Assembly: GCA_964016875.1 (NCBI GenBank)
Contig: OZ024722.1
Coordinates: forward strand, 17,180,576-17,244,575
From: Fallopia convolvulus
Lineage: Eukaryota > Streptophyta > Magnoliopsida > Caryophyllales > Polygonaceae
Length of the DNA stretch: 64,000 nucleotides
Direction of reading: 5' to 3'
The position numbers and the translations under genes are program-made. A model generated the notes under the pieces. It was given only the letters and a program-made list of their open reading frames with translations. It was not told the origin of the DNA and ran no database searches. The stretch's first letter is position 1. Every line of letters starts with the position of its first letter. Below are positions 10,845 to 22,240 of this stretch, one piece after another.

Positions 10845-12205
10845 AACCCTTTAAATCTTCAAGTTCTATAAAAATGCAAGTGGAGATCAAGAACCTTGTG
10901 ACAATAGTCTAGCATCTTCAAGTGTTTAGCATGATCAGTAGGCATGAAGACTCTTCACATTCTAAATCTGAGTTTTGACCAATTATTGATGGGACAAAGT
11001 CCTTGAGTATGATGGTGATGAACAACATGAACCCACCAATCATATGCAGCATCTAGAAACACACTTGTGACTACATGCATACATTCATCATCCAAATAGC
11101 CATAGTAATTCAAGAATAACTCCTAAAATTCAAAGTAATAGGTAGGATTATATTCTCCATAAAACAATTCAATCCTCCTTGGAATATTGACTTGAACAAA
11201 GCAAATTTACCAAGTGTGCACGAATGTCCACTTGAGTCAGTTGCTTCTTCTTGAAGAACAAGGCAAAGACTTGATCTTGATCAAAGAATGCGATTGGCTT
11301 TCTTGGATGGAAAGGGAAATATCCAAACTTGTTCTCCAAGTCAAGAGAAAGAGACACACAAGGCTGGATTGGACAAAAAAACCATTGCCTTGCGCAACAA
11401 GGCAAGTGGAGTGGGTGTCGGCAGTTGGCAGTGGAGTATTGTCGAGTAGTTTGAGATTTTCGAGGGTCAAATGAAGTTTGATTTTTGATTAATTTTAAAT
11501 TCTCAGACTCGTATCAAAATTATCTAAAGAAATATGAATTTAGATTCTAGAAATTACCTCCGAATATTTTTTGAAAATGACCAGAACATTCGACAATGGT
11601 GTGCAAATGGAAAGGCTGATGTGGTATGCAGATTGTTGACGAATACAAAAAAGAATTCAACTTGATTATCCAACTCGAAATCTCTAGCCTCTAATGCCAA
11701 TTGATACGTGATGACCTTCGAGATGAAGATTATCACGAGAAAGAATTGCCTAGGGTATGGATCTCGAGTTCTCGTTGCGAAATATGGAGTTGTGGATGAA
11801 ATCGATGTTGAATTTGGGTTGAACAATAAACACACGAACACTCAAGAACAAGAATAATGGAAGCAAAAGATTCTCATAAGATCTTGTACTATTCTCAGTA
11901 AAAATGCGTTTTAACACATCTTCTAGTTGGATTCTCATATTGACGCCAACTATGAAGTTGTATATCTTTGAATAATATGTCCAACTCAATTTGAATAGCC
12001 TCAATATCAATTTATATCCAAATATATGGCTATTTTACTGAACATTGCCCAAAATATGACGAGATCTTAAACTTCCAAAAATATCTCCAAGTTTATCCTC
12101 TTTCTTGGAGGTCTTGGACATCTTGCATGATATTCTTCTAAGGACAATTGATGTTGTTGAATCCCTCCATTATACTTGAATCCTCAGGACCTCTAATAAT
12201 GTATT
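10845..12205 (-). repeat. Second copy of the chromovirus LTR-leader-gag start
   Basis: Sequence from about 8215 to 9810 recurs here at an offset of roughly 2.63 kb with many substitutions. It includes the gag start, the leader with its GGCAAGGCAAG words, a decayed primer site (11688-11700) and an LTR beginning TGATACGTGATGACC at 11702. It is either a second truncated element of the same family or a tandem duplication of the first one's 5' end. Confidence 0.8.
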
Positions 12206-13174
12206 GGCATGTTTTGCATGCTTACAGAAGTTTGTCGCACAGTTTATGGAGTTATATGTAGAGATCGAAGGATGTGATGAAAAATCAACTATTACGACAT
12301 TCAGGCTAGCCATACCCGGGGATTGCAAGTTGAGGGAAAACTTGACGCTTAGGACCCCTTCAACTATAATATAGTTGCAAGAACATATCCTACAATAAGA
12401 CCGCCAGGATGAGGATGCTCGAGGGTCATGAGAAAAGGTCACGACGCCACTGTCAAAAGTGAGAACGACAAGTGCCTATAGGGATCTCTATCGTTCGATC
12501 GGTGATAACAATCAAGTTAGTAATTATTCGAAAGCGACTACACAAGCTTTCGTCACCACATTCAAGATCTTGATATATAGAATCTTTCTTAGGATCAAGA
12601 ATGAGTCGTACTTCAGATGGCCGAAATAACTGAACAAGGATCCGAATAGGGGTGACAAAGGAAAGTTTTGCTCTTATCATCGAATGAGGAGCCATATGAC
12701 GGAGGATTGTCAGACTTTGAAGAAGTATTCAGACCATATTGTTTCAAAAGGTTACTTGAAAGGCCTAATTAAGGAAGGGAGCAGACGATCCAATATGACC
12801 GATATCGCCCGGATAAAGGCACGCAAAAGCAGGTAATCGAAGTCATTAATGCACTTTATAAGAAGGGGAAATGAGACCGGGTCTGCGTATGGGAGAATCT
12901 TGCATCAATTGGAGGTGATGAACGCGATCGGCGAGCTCAAGAGCCCACAACAAGATGAAGAGGTTTTAATGGTATTTTCCGACGCTGACCTACGAGGGAC
13001 ATAGGTTCCGCATAACAACCTGTTAGTTCTTACAATAGAATTAAATGGATGTTAGGTAAAGTGAGCACTAGTCGACTATGAGAGCTCCATCGAGATAATG
13101 TACTTCAAGTTGTTCACAGCGATGGGCTTGAAGGAGAGCAATTTGGAAGAGGTCTCAATGCCTAGTGTTCTCGC
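12206..13174 (+). pseudogene. Ty3-type gag-protease relic
   Basis: Plus-strand fragments parallel the better-preserved gag-protease at 52743-54290. The segment at 12240-12360 translates to FMELYVEIEGCDEKSTITTF and a following LRENLTLRTPSTI, matching FMECYLEVEGCDDKTAITAF and LREELTLRLTSTI there. Near 13060-13140 a decayed version of the protease segment is seen (SSIEIMYFKLFTAMGLKE). Frameshifts and stops are frequent. It is cut at 13174 by the composite LTR insertion. Confidence 0.7.
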
Positions 13175-13179
13175 TAGGG

Positions 13180-13730
13180 TGATGCGACCCTGCCTAGGCT
13201 CGGACCCAGCTCCGACGGACCCGAGACGGCCTAGACCTTGGAGACCCCCTTGGATTAGGATTTAATCTTATTTATGTATTTTCCTATTTTTAGCATATTT
13301 CTATTTATATCTTTCCCGTTTTGCTTGTTGCTACTTTTAGTATTGTCTATTTATGATTTATGGGCTTTTGGACGTTGGGCCTTTGCTTGCATGCAAACCC
13401 TAGTCCACTAAGCATTGCTTGCTAGGGTTTTGGAGCTCCTCTATATAAAGGAGCCTCCTCTTATGTTTTTATTTACACTTTATTTGATTAATTTTATGCT
13501 GTCAAGATTTCTCCAGAACTCTTCATAAAGGCGTCACCCCAATTCTCTTCTCGTATCCCATACTCTTCAGGTTTCCGTCAAACGAAGCCACCTTATTAAA
13601 TCCTTTCAATTCTCACCCAAACCTCATCTAGTCGTTAAATCGGCTCAATCCTATCAAAACCGACGTGAGAACGACCATTTACGAGTCCAAGATCGATCCT
13701 TTCGTGAATCCTTCAACGGGGTTCACATCA
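13180..13730 (+). repeat. LTR A, plus orientation
   Basis: A 551-bp LTR from TGATGCGACCCTGCC to GGTTCACATCA, with a TATATAAAGGAG box near 13442. Its first ~80 bases are nearly identical to the start of the neighbouring minus-strand LTR read on its own strand, while the rest diverges. It is followed by ACTG, the first bases of a primer region seen intact as ACTGGTATCA at 17610. Confidence 0.75.
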
Positions 13731-13737
13731 ACTGAAT

Positions 13738-14366
13738 TGATGCTACCCTAGGGTCACAAGGGGCGGATCTAGGCTTGAAACGTTCGGATCTTCTTCGACA
13801 AATAGTAACCGGATAGATTTGAGGCCAAAGCCTAGACTTTGAGATGAGAAGTGAAATGAAAGGATTGAGAAGGGGGCCTAGTTTGACGTAGGCCAGGAGA
13901 ATAGGGTCGGGAAAAGAATAGGGTGACGCCCGGGCCAAAGAGGAGGAGGAACTCGACTCAAAGCTCTGGCTTAATTCATTTTGGACGTGGATTGAAAAGA
14001 GTCCCGAGTGCCTCTTATATAGAGAGCAAGCTCGAAACCCTAGGTACAAAGAAGGGGATCGAATTGGGCCTAGCATGCAATCAAGGCCCACATCCGAAAA
14101 GCCCATAAATTTAATAATAGTAAAAGCTATAAATGGAAAGGTGCAACAAACCCTAATAGGCCTTATTCTACCATAATGAGCCGGTCTCTTAAGCATAAGA
14201 GAACACTCGCCTAAAATAGTAAAGACGGAATGTAAATGACAGAAATAGAAATAATAAATATAATAAATACATAAATGAGACTAAGTCCTAATCCAAGGGG
14301 GTCTCCAAGGTCTAGGCCGTCTCGGGTCCGTCGGAGCTGGGTCCGAGCCTAGGCAGGGTCGCATCA
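13738..14366 (-). repeat. 3' LTR of the gag-only element
   Basis: 629 bp. Contains a CTATATAAGAGG TATA box on the minus strand near 14015-14025 and an internal stretch of plant-LTR type GGGCC words. The last 86 bases of the gag-like frame lie in this LTR. Confidence 0.88.
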
Positions 14367-15312
14367 TCCTCCCTCCCTTAGATTCGAAGCGTCCTCGCTT
14401 CGACGTTGTGTGGACTAGGGAAGACGATGTCGGTCTTATCAAAGCCTTGCCATCGACGTGGGTCTTCTCGAAGAGTAATATATACAGTATCGACACAGGG
14501 GAAGGCTCGAGTATGGGCTCGGGTTCGGCGTCGGATAGCAAAGACAAGGTCATAGTGATTGGCTTGTCCGACGTCGTAAGCTCAATCAAATAAGGCCCCG
14601 TCGTAGGTGAGGGCTCGACGTCTAGTTGAGGCGGGACCTCGACGATTGGCATTGGCGCCGCTGGTGTGGTATCCTCATCGAGGACTAGATCGCGTGGCAC
14701 GTCGCTCGGCACGTTACTCGGAACAGGTGCCGATTGTGGTTGAGGCGCCAAGACGGTCTCGATGATGGGCTCGCTCGGCACCGGCGCCAATGGTGTCTCG
14801 GGTGTTGAAACGAGTATCGGGACGAGTGTGGGATAAAAACGTGTCATGTATGTGGCCATCTTGCGCTCTAAGGCCGCAAACCTGTCCTCAAGGCTAGGAC
14901 TCTCGGCCACGGGAGAGGGCGAGGGCTCAACCGAAGGGGCTGGTCTTGGCACATGGTGCGCCGAGGCTGAATGCTTGGCGCGTGAGCCCTCGTTGTGGAC
15001 GCAAGTGCGTGGGCGCCGAGGAGGCGGATTCCACTCCCGCTCGTCGTTGGAACGATGCCGGGGTGGAGGAGCTTCGCGTGGGCGCCTTGGAGGTGGACTC
15101 CAATCCCGCTCGTCGTAGGAACGATGCCGGGATCTAGGAGTTTCTCCGTAGTAGCGGGCCCGATTATCGGGAAGCCGGTATGGAGGGATCCAATCCGGAT
15201 GGTCTCTTGGAAGCGGTTTATAGGGACGAGATTTGACTCGTCGATGTGGCCGATCCCAAGAATCCGAATCGTCCCATATTTCCGAGCAGGTCCAAGACAT
15301 GTCTTGGCCCAT
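14281..15312 (-). CDS. Gag-like protein of the non-autonomous element
   Basis: A 343-residue open frame starting MGQDMSW. Residues 20-110 are rich in R, P and W with repeated RxRDxxPPPRRPRE-type units, so the N-terminus is basic and probably RNA-binding. Residues 140-165 include LEDRFAALERKMATYM, a short coiled-coil-like heptad stretch. Residues 170-270 are proline/valine/glutamate-rich. The end reads KRGRFESKGGRMM and then continues 86 bases into the LTR; a basic-glycine motif of that kind is reminiscent of the extreme C-terminus of Ty3 pol, which would fit an internal deletion joining gag start to pol end. I see no capsid fold signature or zinc knuckle. The frame is intact. Function as a packaging protein is inferred from position only. 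Confidence 0.65.
   Translation of the reverse strand: MGQDMSWTCSEIWDDSDSWDRPHRRVKSRPYKPLPRDHPDWIPPYRLPDNRARYYGETPRSRHRSYDERDWSPPPRRPREAPPPRHRSNDEREWNPPPRRPRTCVHNEGSRAKHSASAHHVPRPAPSVEPSPSPVAESPSLEDRFAALERKMATYMTRFYPTLVPILVSTPETPLAPVPSEPIIETVLAPQPQSAPVPSNVPSDVPRDLVLDEDTTPAAPMPIVEVPPQLDVEPSPTTGPYLIELTTSDKPITMTLSLLSDAEPEPILEPSPVSILYILLFEKTHVDGKALIRPTSSSLVHTTSKRGRFESKGGRMMRPCLGSDPAPTDPRRPRPWRPPWIRT
14367..14379 (-). other. Polypurine tract of the gag-only element
   Basis: Minus strand AAGGGAGGGAGGA directly abuts the LTR start TGATGCG, as needed for plus-strand DNA priming. Confidence 0.78.
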
Positions 15313-15880
15313 CGGGATTTTTTTGGTCTTTTTTTTCTTTTTTTTTACAATATTACGAGATCTTTCACAATCCGAAAGAATCTCTTACAAATCGGGAAAA
15401 TATATAAACTATCCTAGAAATAAAATAACGAGATCTTTTATATAATCAAGATCTTTACAAAGAAGGAACAAATCAAACAAAATAAAATCAAGATAAAATC
15501 ATATAAAGATATGCCTCGGAATAGCCTAACCAAAAAGGAGAAAAAAAATCTCGGATTTGATTTGGCAAGATCTTCGGCGCGGGCTGGCACATGGAGGCTG
15601 CAACCTGGGCACACTGGCGGCACGCTGCTGTTGTGCCAGGACTCGGATCCTGGCACGTTGGGACTCGATCCTGGCGCGCGACCATGATATTTTGGCCTTT
15701 TGGAGGGGAAAACGAACTCCGATTTGGGCGAATTTTATATGCTCGAACTCGTATCGAAAAGATGTACAATATTCTGGAAGAAAATTGCAGAAAAATATTT
15801 TTTTTTGGTCGAAATCTGCACAGAAGTCGAACCTTTTTTTTGTTTGTGAAGATGGAGAAGGAACCGTTCGAACCGCCTAA

Positions 15881-15893
15881 GCTATGATACCAA
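15881..15893 (-). other. Primer-binding site of the gag-only element
   Basis: Minus strand TTGGTATCATAGC, complementary to initiator tRNA with one mismatch, one base from the LTR end. The leader following it (15880-15690) resembles the chromovirus leader. Confidence 0.85.
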
Positions 15894-15894
15894 T

Positions 15895-16524
15895 TGATGC
15901 TACCCTAGGGTCACAAGGGGCGGATCTAGGCTCGAAACGTTCGGATCTTCTCCGACAAATAGTAACCGGATAGATTTGAGGCTGAAGCCTAGACTTTGAG
16001 ATGAGAAGTGAAATGAAAGGATTGAGAAGGGGGCCTAGTTTGACGTAGGCCAGGAGAATATGGGGTCGGGAAAAGAATAGGGTGACGCCCGGGCCAAAGG
16101 GGAGGAGGAACTCGACTCAAAGCTCTGGCTTAATTCATTTTGGACGTGGATTGAAAAGAGTCCCGAGTGCCTCTTATATAGAGAGCAAGCTCGAAACCCT
16201 AGGTACAAAGAAGGGGATCGGATTGGGCCTAGCATGCAATCAAGGCCCACATCCGAAAAGCCCATAAATCTAATAATAGTAAAGCTATAAATGGAAAGGT
16301 GCAACAAACCCTAATGGGCCTTATTCTACCATAATGAGTCGGTCTCTTAAGCATAAGAAAACATACGCCTAAAATAGTAATGACGGAATGTAAATGACAG
16401 AAATAGAAATAATAAATATAATAAATACATAAATGAGACTAAGTCCTAATCCAAGGGGGTCTCCAAGGTCTAGGCCGTCTCGAGTCCATCGGAGCTGGGT
16501 CCGAGCCTAGGCAGGGTTGCATCA
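15895..16524 (-). repeat. 5' LTR of the gag-only element
   Basis: 630 bp, nearly identical to the LTR at 13738-14366. Its outer end GCATCA is followed by TAGGG. Confidence 0.88.
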
Positions 16525-16545
16525 TAGGGCTGCTATGAACTCAAG

Positions 16546-17609
16546 TGATGTGACCAAGCCTCCTTCCTGTCCACTAAAGACAAGAAGATTCCATGAGTGT
16601 TCGATCCAATGGCCCCGTGACAAGATCCCGAGCCTAAGCCATTTGACGAGCAACTCAATCCTTAGTCACTCACGCCATCAAACACTACGATACTTCGAGC
16701 AAGAACACCATCATTGTCCTCCTCGTGTTAGCAAGCGTTGAGCATGCCCCTCACTAAATTGACAATAAGTATTGAAGTGCCTGCTCCACCAAGTTTGCCT
16801 TGGAGCGCAAGCTTCACACCTCCGCAAGACCTAGATTCAACAACATAGCATCCCCACTACCCGAGTGCCGAGTTGGTCGTGTGCCATGTAACTTGGCCCA
16901 AAAGGCAAGTCTCATGCCTTGCCCCACAAGCATCCGGATCTCAACGGCTAGTCCCCAATACGCGCCCTTTTCGACTTGGATTCCATCTATGGAAAGTCGG
17001 TCCTATTTTTGGATATTGTTTATGGTATTTTTGGATATTTTCTTAGATAGTTTCTCTATTTTTGGAAAGTTGCTTTTTATGTTTATTTTGGGTTTGTGTG
17101 GGGGCTCTTATGTACCACAAGACCTAGTCTAGGGTTTTTAGGTTTTTAGAAGCTATCTTTTATCTTATTGCTATTTTTAAGTCTAGACTAGTACTATATA
17201 AATTCATTGAGTAGAGAACCCTCCTCCTTGCTTGAATTTGGGTGTCACCAATAACTTTCTATCGTTTGCTTTGTTTGAACACCACCTTCGAAGACTCGTC
17301 TCTTTGAGTCGACCCATTTGATCGAGACCTAGATCTAAGGTTCTTATTTCAACGCATCACTCGATCCTTAGTCCTAAGGACTCGATACGATCGCAACCCC
17401 TGACGTCTAGTCCCAAGTCTTCGATAAAGCACCCATTTGACGCATCTCTTTGTGTTGAACCTCAAACCAAGCCTTTCATGCAAGACAATTAGAGATTATG
17501 CCTCTAGGATTGCATGTTGTCTAAGACTTGAAGTGTGACTTGCCATCCAAGACAAGATCCGGTCCACTTTTAGCGAACCACCCTCGTGGCAAGAAGGCAG
17601 AACACATCA
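16546..17609 (+). repeat. LTR C (5'), plus orientation
   Basis: Runs from TGATGTGACCAAGCC to GAACACATCA; a partial second copy starts at 24132. It includes a GPVTRSRA-coding stretch, typical of the end of Ty3 pol, a TATATAAA box near 17195, and ends directly before ACTGGTATCA. The left boundary is set by alignment with the copy at 24132, where a polypurine tract precedes TGACGACC. Confidence 0.65.
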
Positions 17610-17611
17610 AC

Positions 17612-17840
17612 TGGTATCAATGCCTCTTCCCACCCACATGACCCTTACACACCTTTCCCAAAACCAATCGGACCATGGGAAGACCTTTCAATGGACTTTA
17701 TAGTTGGTTTACCAATGTCTAGATGTGGGAAAGAATCGATTTTTGTTATAGTTGATCGATTCTCGAAAATGGCCCACTTCATGGCTTGTAAGTCCATGGA
17801 TAGTGTTGTTCATATTGCCGAATTATTCTATGATCGATAA
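17612..17840 (+). pseudogene. Primer site fused to Ty3 integrase core fragment
   Basis: TGGTATCAATGCC at 17612-17624 is an initiator-tRNA primer site. Within a few bases the sequence becomes integrase: PIGPWEDLSMDFIVGLPMSR, with the first catalytic aspartate in SMDF, then IFVIVDRFSKMAHF and AELFYDR. Gag, protease and polymerase are missing, so the element has a large internal deletion. The fragment stops (TAA after FYDR) and is cut at 17850 by the next element. Confidence 0.8.
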
Positions 17841-20152
17841 TGTTGTGCGTTGTAACACCCCCTTCCTACCCTGGAGGTATTACCGCCAGTAACCACGATT
17901 AAGACTAAACCGAAGCTACCCAAAGCTTTAAACTGACTGAACAAACTAAAACAAACATTACAACGGAATAAATACAATTGGTCTTATACAAACCTTAATC
18001 CAAAAAGATTAAATAAATAGCACAACCTTCTATTTAAACAAAATCTTCATCCAGTCTTCCATAAGCTCTTATTTCTGAAACTCAGCTTCACTTTGAAGTA
18101 GTTCAACCATGATCTTCACTCAAGTATAACCATTGAAAATCAGAAACCTTTCTTCAACTTCTGGAGCTTCAAACCTCTGAATCCGCCTCTTGAATCAACT
18201 TCCAAGAAGAACCTGATGTATCGTAAACAACGGTGGACACCAGCCGACCATATAAAAGAAAAGAAAATGGACGGGTTAGTCTAATGATAGACTAGCAAGC
18301 GGAGAATCTAACTTGGTTCTTATGGTTGTAACTAAACATATTGGCATCCAAATCCTAATAGACTCGGATTTGATCCAACAGTTAGCAGTCTTATAGAGAA
18401 TAAGAATGAGACTCGCCTAATCAAAAGAGAGAACACCACCGCTTGTGGTTTCTTTAAGAAGCATAAACAATTGTTGGGAACCCATATTAATCACATAAAA
18501 TCTTGAAAATTCTCCATCGACTAATCAGATTGACTTAATCAAAGTTTGATTAAGAATCATTCATAACCGGGTGCAAGAATGGCTTTTCGACTGGACGAAC
18601 CATTCAGGTATATTAATGTGCCTAACGCACTTATCTTATATTACTTTCAAAACTTTTCACAACAAGTTGGCGGCTTTTAATCGGCCCAAACTACTGCCGA
18701 AGGAACACAATGCTACCGAGGTCAGAGGGCTTATTTCATCCTTGAACAACCCGAATAGCACGAGTCCCGATGTTGTAGAGATTAGAGGGCCTGTTTCATC
18801 CATAATCATCTCAACACCAAGATCATAAGACTTAAGTTATCCTTGATCTTTCATTTTTGCATATGGTGAGGTAGAGATCCCAGAGGCTTATTACCAGGTC
18901 GTCTACACTACACCGTGCTGAACCTGCACTTAGCTAGAGTGCCTATCAACCCTCTCACACGAAGAGTAGGGGAAGAGAGTCATGACTCACCATTAGGATT
19001 AGGCCTCTCCTAATGTAATATTGTTATAAAGAGAGGGTATAGAACCACTCCCTGAACTATCTGAATCACAACAATGTCTCAACGTGAGACAGCATACAAG
19101 GTCACCCATAATGGACCTAAATCCAGTTCTACCGCAAAACTGAATAAACAACATGGTCTTTATTTCTAACAAATATAACAACCTATCATATTTTATTAAT
19201 CATACAAGTTGTTCCCAACGCAAATATTAAATGGGATCCAATTCCTCATTTAATAACAATAACGCAAGAGAGAATCGTCCACTTGCCTTATAAGGCGTGC
19301 TCGACGTCCTTAGCAATTCCAACAGTAATCTGTATCATCCTTCTGACAAATATAACAAAAGGATTTCTCAACAACGAGCTCACATAAACACTTCTTAGTT
19401 GTATTCTCAACTCCTACAACTTTCTAATCGATAAACGATTTAATTTCCGAATATCGATATATAATAAATCCTTAGTTATCATGCTTCAAGGAGCCATCTT
19501 GGCGGAATTATAACTAATTATCCGCTTCACTTTTGAAACAATTTTCTAAATACAAATTGTTCATTAGCAACAGTTCTTAAAGATTACCAAATCTCGGATC
19601 AAACGGATTAACAACGAATCCTGAGTAATTATCCGAAGTCCTTTACCTGCCAATCGGTAACCAAAACTTGTCTTCGCTATAACGGAAGATTCGGACGTCC
19701 GTTTCTCGAGCGGTTCGAACCTGTGGAACCGTATCAACGTCAAGATTATAAAAACCATAAATTTAATTAGCAAAGCGGAACCAAAAGGCCCTTACGGTGG
19801 CTCCGCAATCAACCCGCTAATTAATTTTGATCGTATATACCTTCACTTGAGCCCATGGCTCGTTTGGCTCGATCATGGCTCGATCCCCGAGCCCGAGGAT
19901 GGATGGGCGTTGCCCGACAACAGCTCTTGCTATGGGTGGTGGTCGGGGAAGCAAGTGGTCGCCGCCGACGTCGCAGCGAGGCAAGAAAGAGGAGACCGGC
20001 GGTGAGATGTCCTTCAAGAATGCATTATAAGGGTTATGAATAAATAAAAGCATTTAAATAAAAATAATGCTTCATAATTTCGGTTTCTCATTAAATAAAA
20101 AGAGGTACAACAAGCTAGTAGAAATACAATGAAAATTCAATAAAAAGGATGC

Positions 20153-20231
20153 AAGAGTCGGGACTTGAACCCGAGACCTCTTGCAACCCCTCTCACACGC
20201 CCCTACCCTCAATCCACTAGACCAATGTGAC
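20153..20231 (-). other. tRNA-related (Pol III A/B box) sequence
   Basis: Minus strand has TGGTCTAGTGGATTG (20224-20210), an A-box-like D arm, and GGGTTCAAGTCCC (20172-20160), a good B box and T-arm stem, at tRNA-like spacing. The acceptor halves do not pair, so it is not a working tRNA gene; a SINE head or tRNA-derived relic is more likely. Confidence 0.45.
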
Positions 20232-20500
20232 TTTCTATTCATTTACCCCACCCTTTTAATTATATCAATTTTAATCTTCTTCTTCCTAAAGACATCAGAC
20301 TCTTGTCTGATGTGATTGACGTTGAAAAAATCCCACCATTAAATGCTTCTCTTCCTTCTCCTTTGCTTGCAAGACCAAGCTTGATGCATCATCATCTCAT
20401 CACCATCAAACTAACACACTCATGACCAATTGGTGATCATCTTCCCTTTCTCCATTGGTTGATGGCCATTGTCATGGATTGAGAGCTTGCACTCCTTTGC

Positions 20501-20510
20501 CTATATAAAG
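20501..20510 (+). promoter_or_regulatory. TATA box inside the inverted-end element
   Basis: CTATATAAAG, followed by a C/T-rich leader and a GC-rich proline-coding stretch to about 20790. Similar TATA plus leader arrangements occur in plant LTRs. The 94-codon frame at 20567-20851 is not supported as a gene. Confidence 0.4.
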
Positions 20511-20851
20511 GGCTCTAAATCTCCTTCAAACTCACACATTCATCAATCCTCCTCTCTTCTTAGTAATTGCTCTCAAATTTAGTTCAAAAATCAGCCATTC
20601 AAGTTCTAGTTTTCCCATTCAAAGCTCCACCAAAGAGCCCTTTCTTCCTCCCTTGTGCACCGCCGACCACCCCCTTCTGCCCGCCGGACCGCCTAGCCGC
20701 CGCGGCCGAGCCTTCCGTGCACCGTCGTGCCCCGCCGAGGACCCCAAGTGTCGCCGCCCCTGGTCGCTACCCTCCCCTGTGCACATCTCTGTATTCTGTA
20801 ATGCAGAATATAAGTAGGGTAAAAATTAATCCCTTTTATTTTTTTTATTGA

Positions 20852-22240
20852 TTTATTTAATTCTTGTTTTTATTAAAAGAGGTTGTTAGTAGAAAATAAA
20901 TAAATCAAATAAGGGTTATTTGCAAGATTAAATCTAATAAAAATAATAGTTGAGATCTTGTTAGTTGAGAAGAGGAGATAAATCAAATAAATAAAGTATT
21001 TTGGATAATCCCTTATTTTCAATCATATTATAGATTGCAAGACATGAGTTATATTAAATAAAAATAAGAACCCATGTAAAAGTATTTTTTATATAAAGTT
21101 ACTAGTTTAAAGTTGGTAGCTTTCTATTATTAAAATACCTAGTTAGAAGATTATAAAATAAAGGGCTATTATTTTACAATATATCTCTAAGTGTAGAGAA
21201 TTTAAAGACATATGAACTATTTTATAATGATGATAGATTTGATAATAAATTTATTATATAATAAAATATTAGTATGACATATCTCTAGGTGTAGAGATTT
21301 CTAAAGATATAAGCTTTATTTAAATAACCATGGTAGTTGTGATAATAAGTTAATAACGAATATGATATTAATAGTGCTAAGTTATAATAATTGTCTTGTA
21401 TGAAAAAATATTGGAAAAATAGGAAAGATGATATAGTTTGAGCTAAGATATCATATAAATATGCTTTTGGTTATAAAATAAGATTTTAAATCATGATCAT
21501 AATTATATATTTATTGTTTATAAGATAAGTTTCTAAGACATGATCATATTATTTATATAAACTAAAGATATGGGAAGATATATGTAAATAAGGTAAATAA
21601 GATTATTTTAATATTATGCTAAGTTTATAGAAAGCTTACTTTATAAAGTATTTAGAAAGTTGTATTTATGGAAATACTAAGGAAAGAATGCCTAGTAATA
21701 TTTTATCTCTATTTTTATATGGTTTATATATTTAAATAAGGTTTTTACTAAGATCATGTTTTAATAAAATATTCTTGGATGAGAAAATAATATTTTTAAG
21801 TATTATTATGGATATTACGGAAAATAAGGTAATATTATAACAACACTAAGTTGAGATATTTTAATAAGCATATAATAGACTTTTTATAATCCTAAGAATA
21901 TTATAAATTCAATATACCTTTTTAGGTTGAATATTATATCATATGTTTTCATAAAGTTGTCCTTGCTTATTTATATTAAGAATATAGCAAGTGAAATTAA
22001 AAGAATATTTAATAAGTTAAATAAGGATATTATTGGTTTTCAAGAATGAAAAGGTTTAAATACTAAGAATAAGGATTTTATAAGAATAGAAGGATATTAC
22101 AAAGTTAAAATAATAATAAAGGATTATTATTATTTTATTTAGCCCCACCTAAATTATTATTATAATAATTTAGAAATTCATTCCCTTATAATAAGTATAC
22201 AAGAGAATGTCTGAACTTTAAAAGAATTTAAAGAAAAATT
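20852..22240. other. AT-rich interior of the inverted-end element
   Basis: About 1.4 kb dominated by A, T and short AATAA or ATATTA words. No open frame or tandem array that I can support. The phrase CATATCTCTAGGTGTAGAGA (near 21280) and a looser copy (near 21180) show internal repetition. Confidence 0.6.

Larger units (their letters stand above)
13738..16524 (-). mobile_element. Non-autonomous gag-only LTR element (TR-GAG type)
   Basis: The 2.8 kb element has near-identical LTRs (13738-14366 and 15895-16524) with TGATGC...GCATCA ends, an initiator-tRNA primer site, one 343-residue gag-like frame and a polypurine tract. It encodes no protease, reverse transcriptase or integrase and must be mobilised by another element. 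The similarity of the two LTRs, with only scattered substitutions and a one-base indel, indicates a fairly young insertion. Confidence 0.9.
13175..16529. mobile_element. Composite of opposed LTRs bounded by TAGGG repeats
   Basis: The direct repeat TAGGG lies at 13175-13179 and 16525-16529, exactly next to TGATGC on the left and GCATCA on the right. Inside are a plus-oriented LTR (13180-13730), seven bases (ACTGAAT), then a complete minus-oriented LTR element (13738-16524). Both outer ends are therefore LTR 5' ends facing inwards. The repeats look like a target duplication for the whole block, which a simple nested insertion does not predict. Confidence 0.6.

Noticed and set aside
12206..13174. 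Old virus-like or caulimovirus insertion
   Set aside because: Gag and protease segments match Ty3 retrotransposons; no movement protein, coat protein or caulimovirus polymerase signature was seen anywhere in the window.
14846..15417. Several plus-strand frames opposite the gag-like protein
   Set aside because: Mirror frames of an R/P-rich minus-strand coding region.
20153..20231. A working tRNA gene
   Set aside because: A and B boxes are present but the acceptor stem does not pair.
20567..20851. Proline/alanine-rich 94-codon frame after a TATA box
   Set aside because: No domain, GC-rich low-complexity sequence inside a mobile element; a stable coding role cannot be supported.
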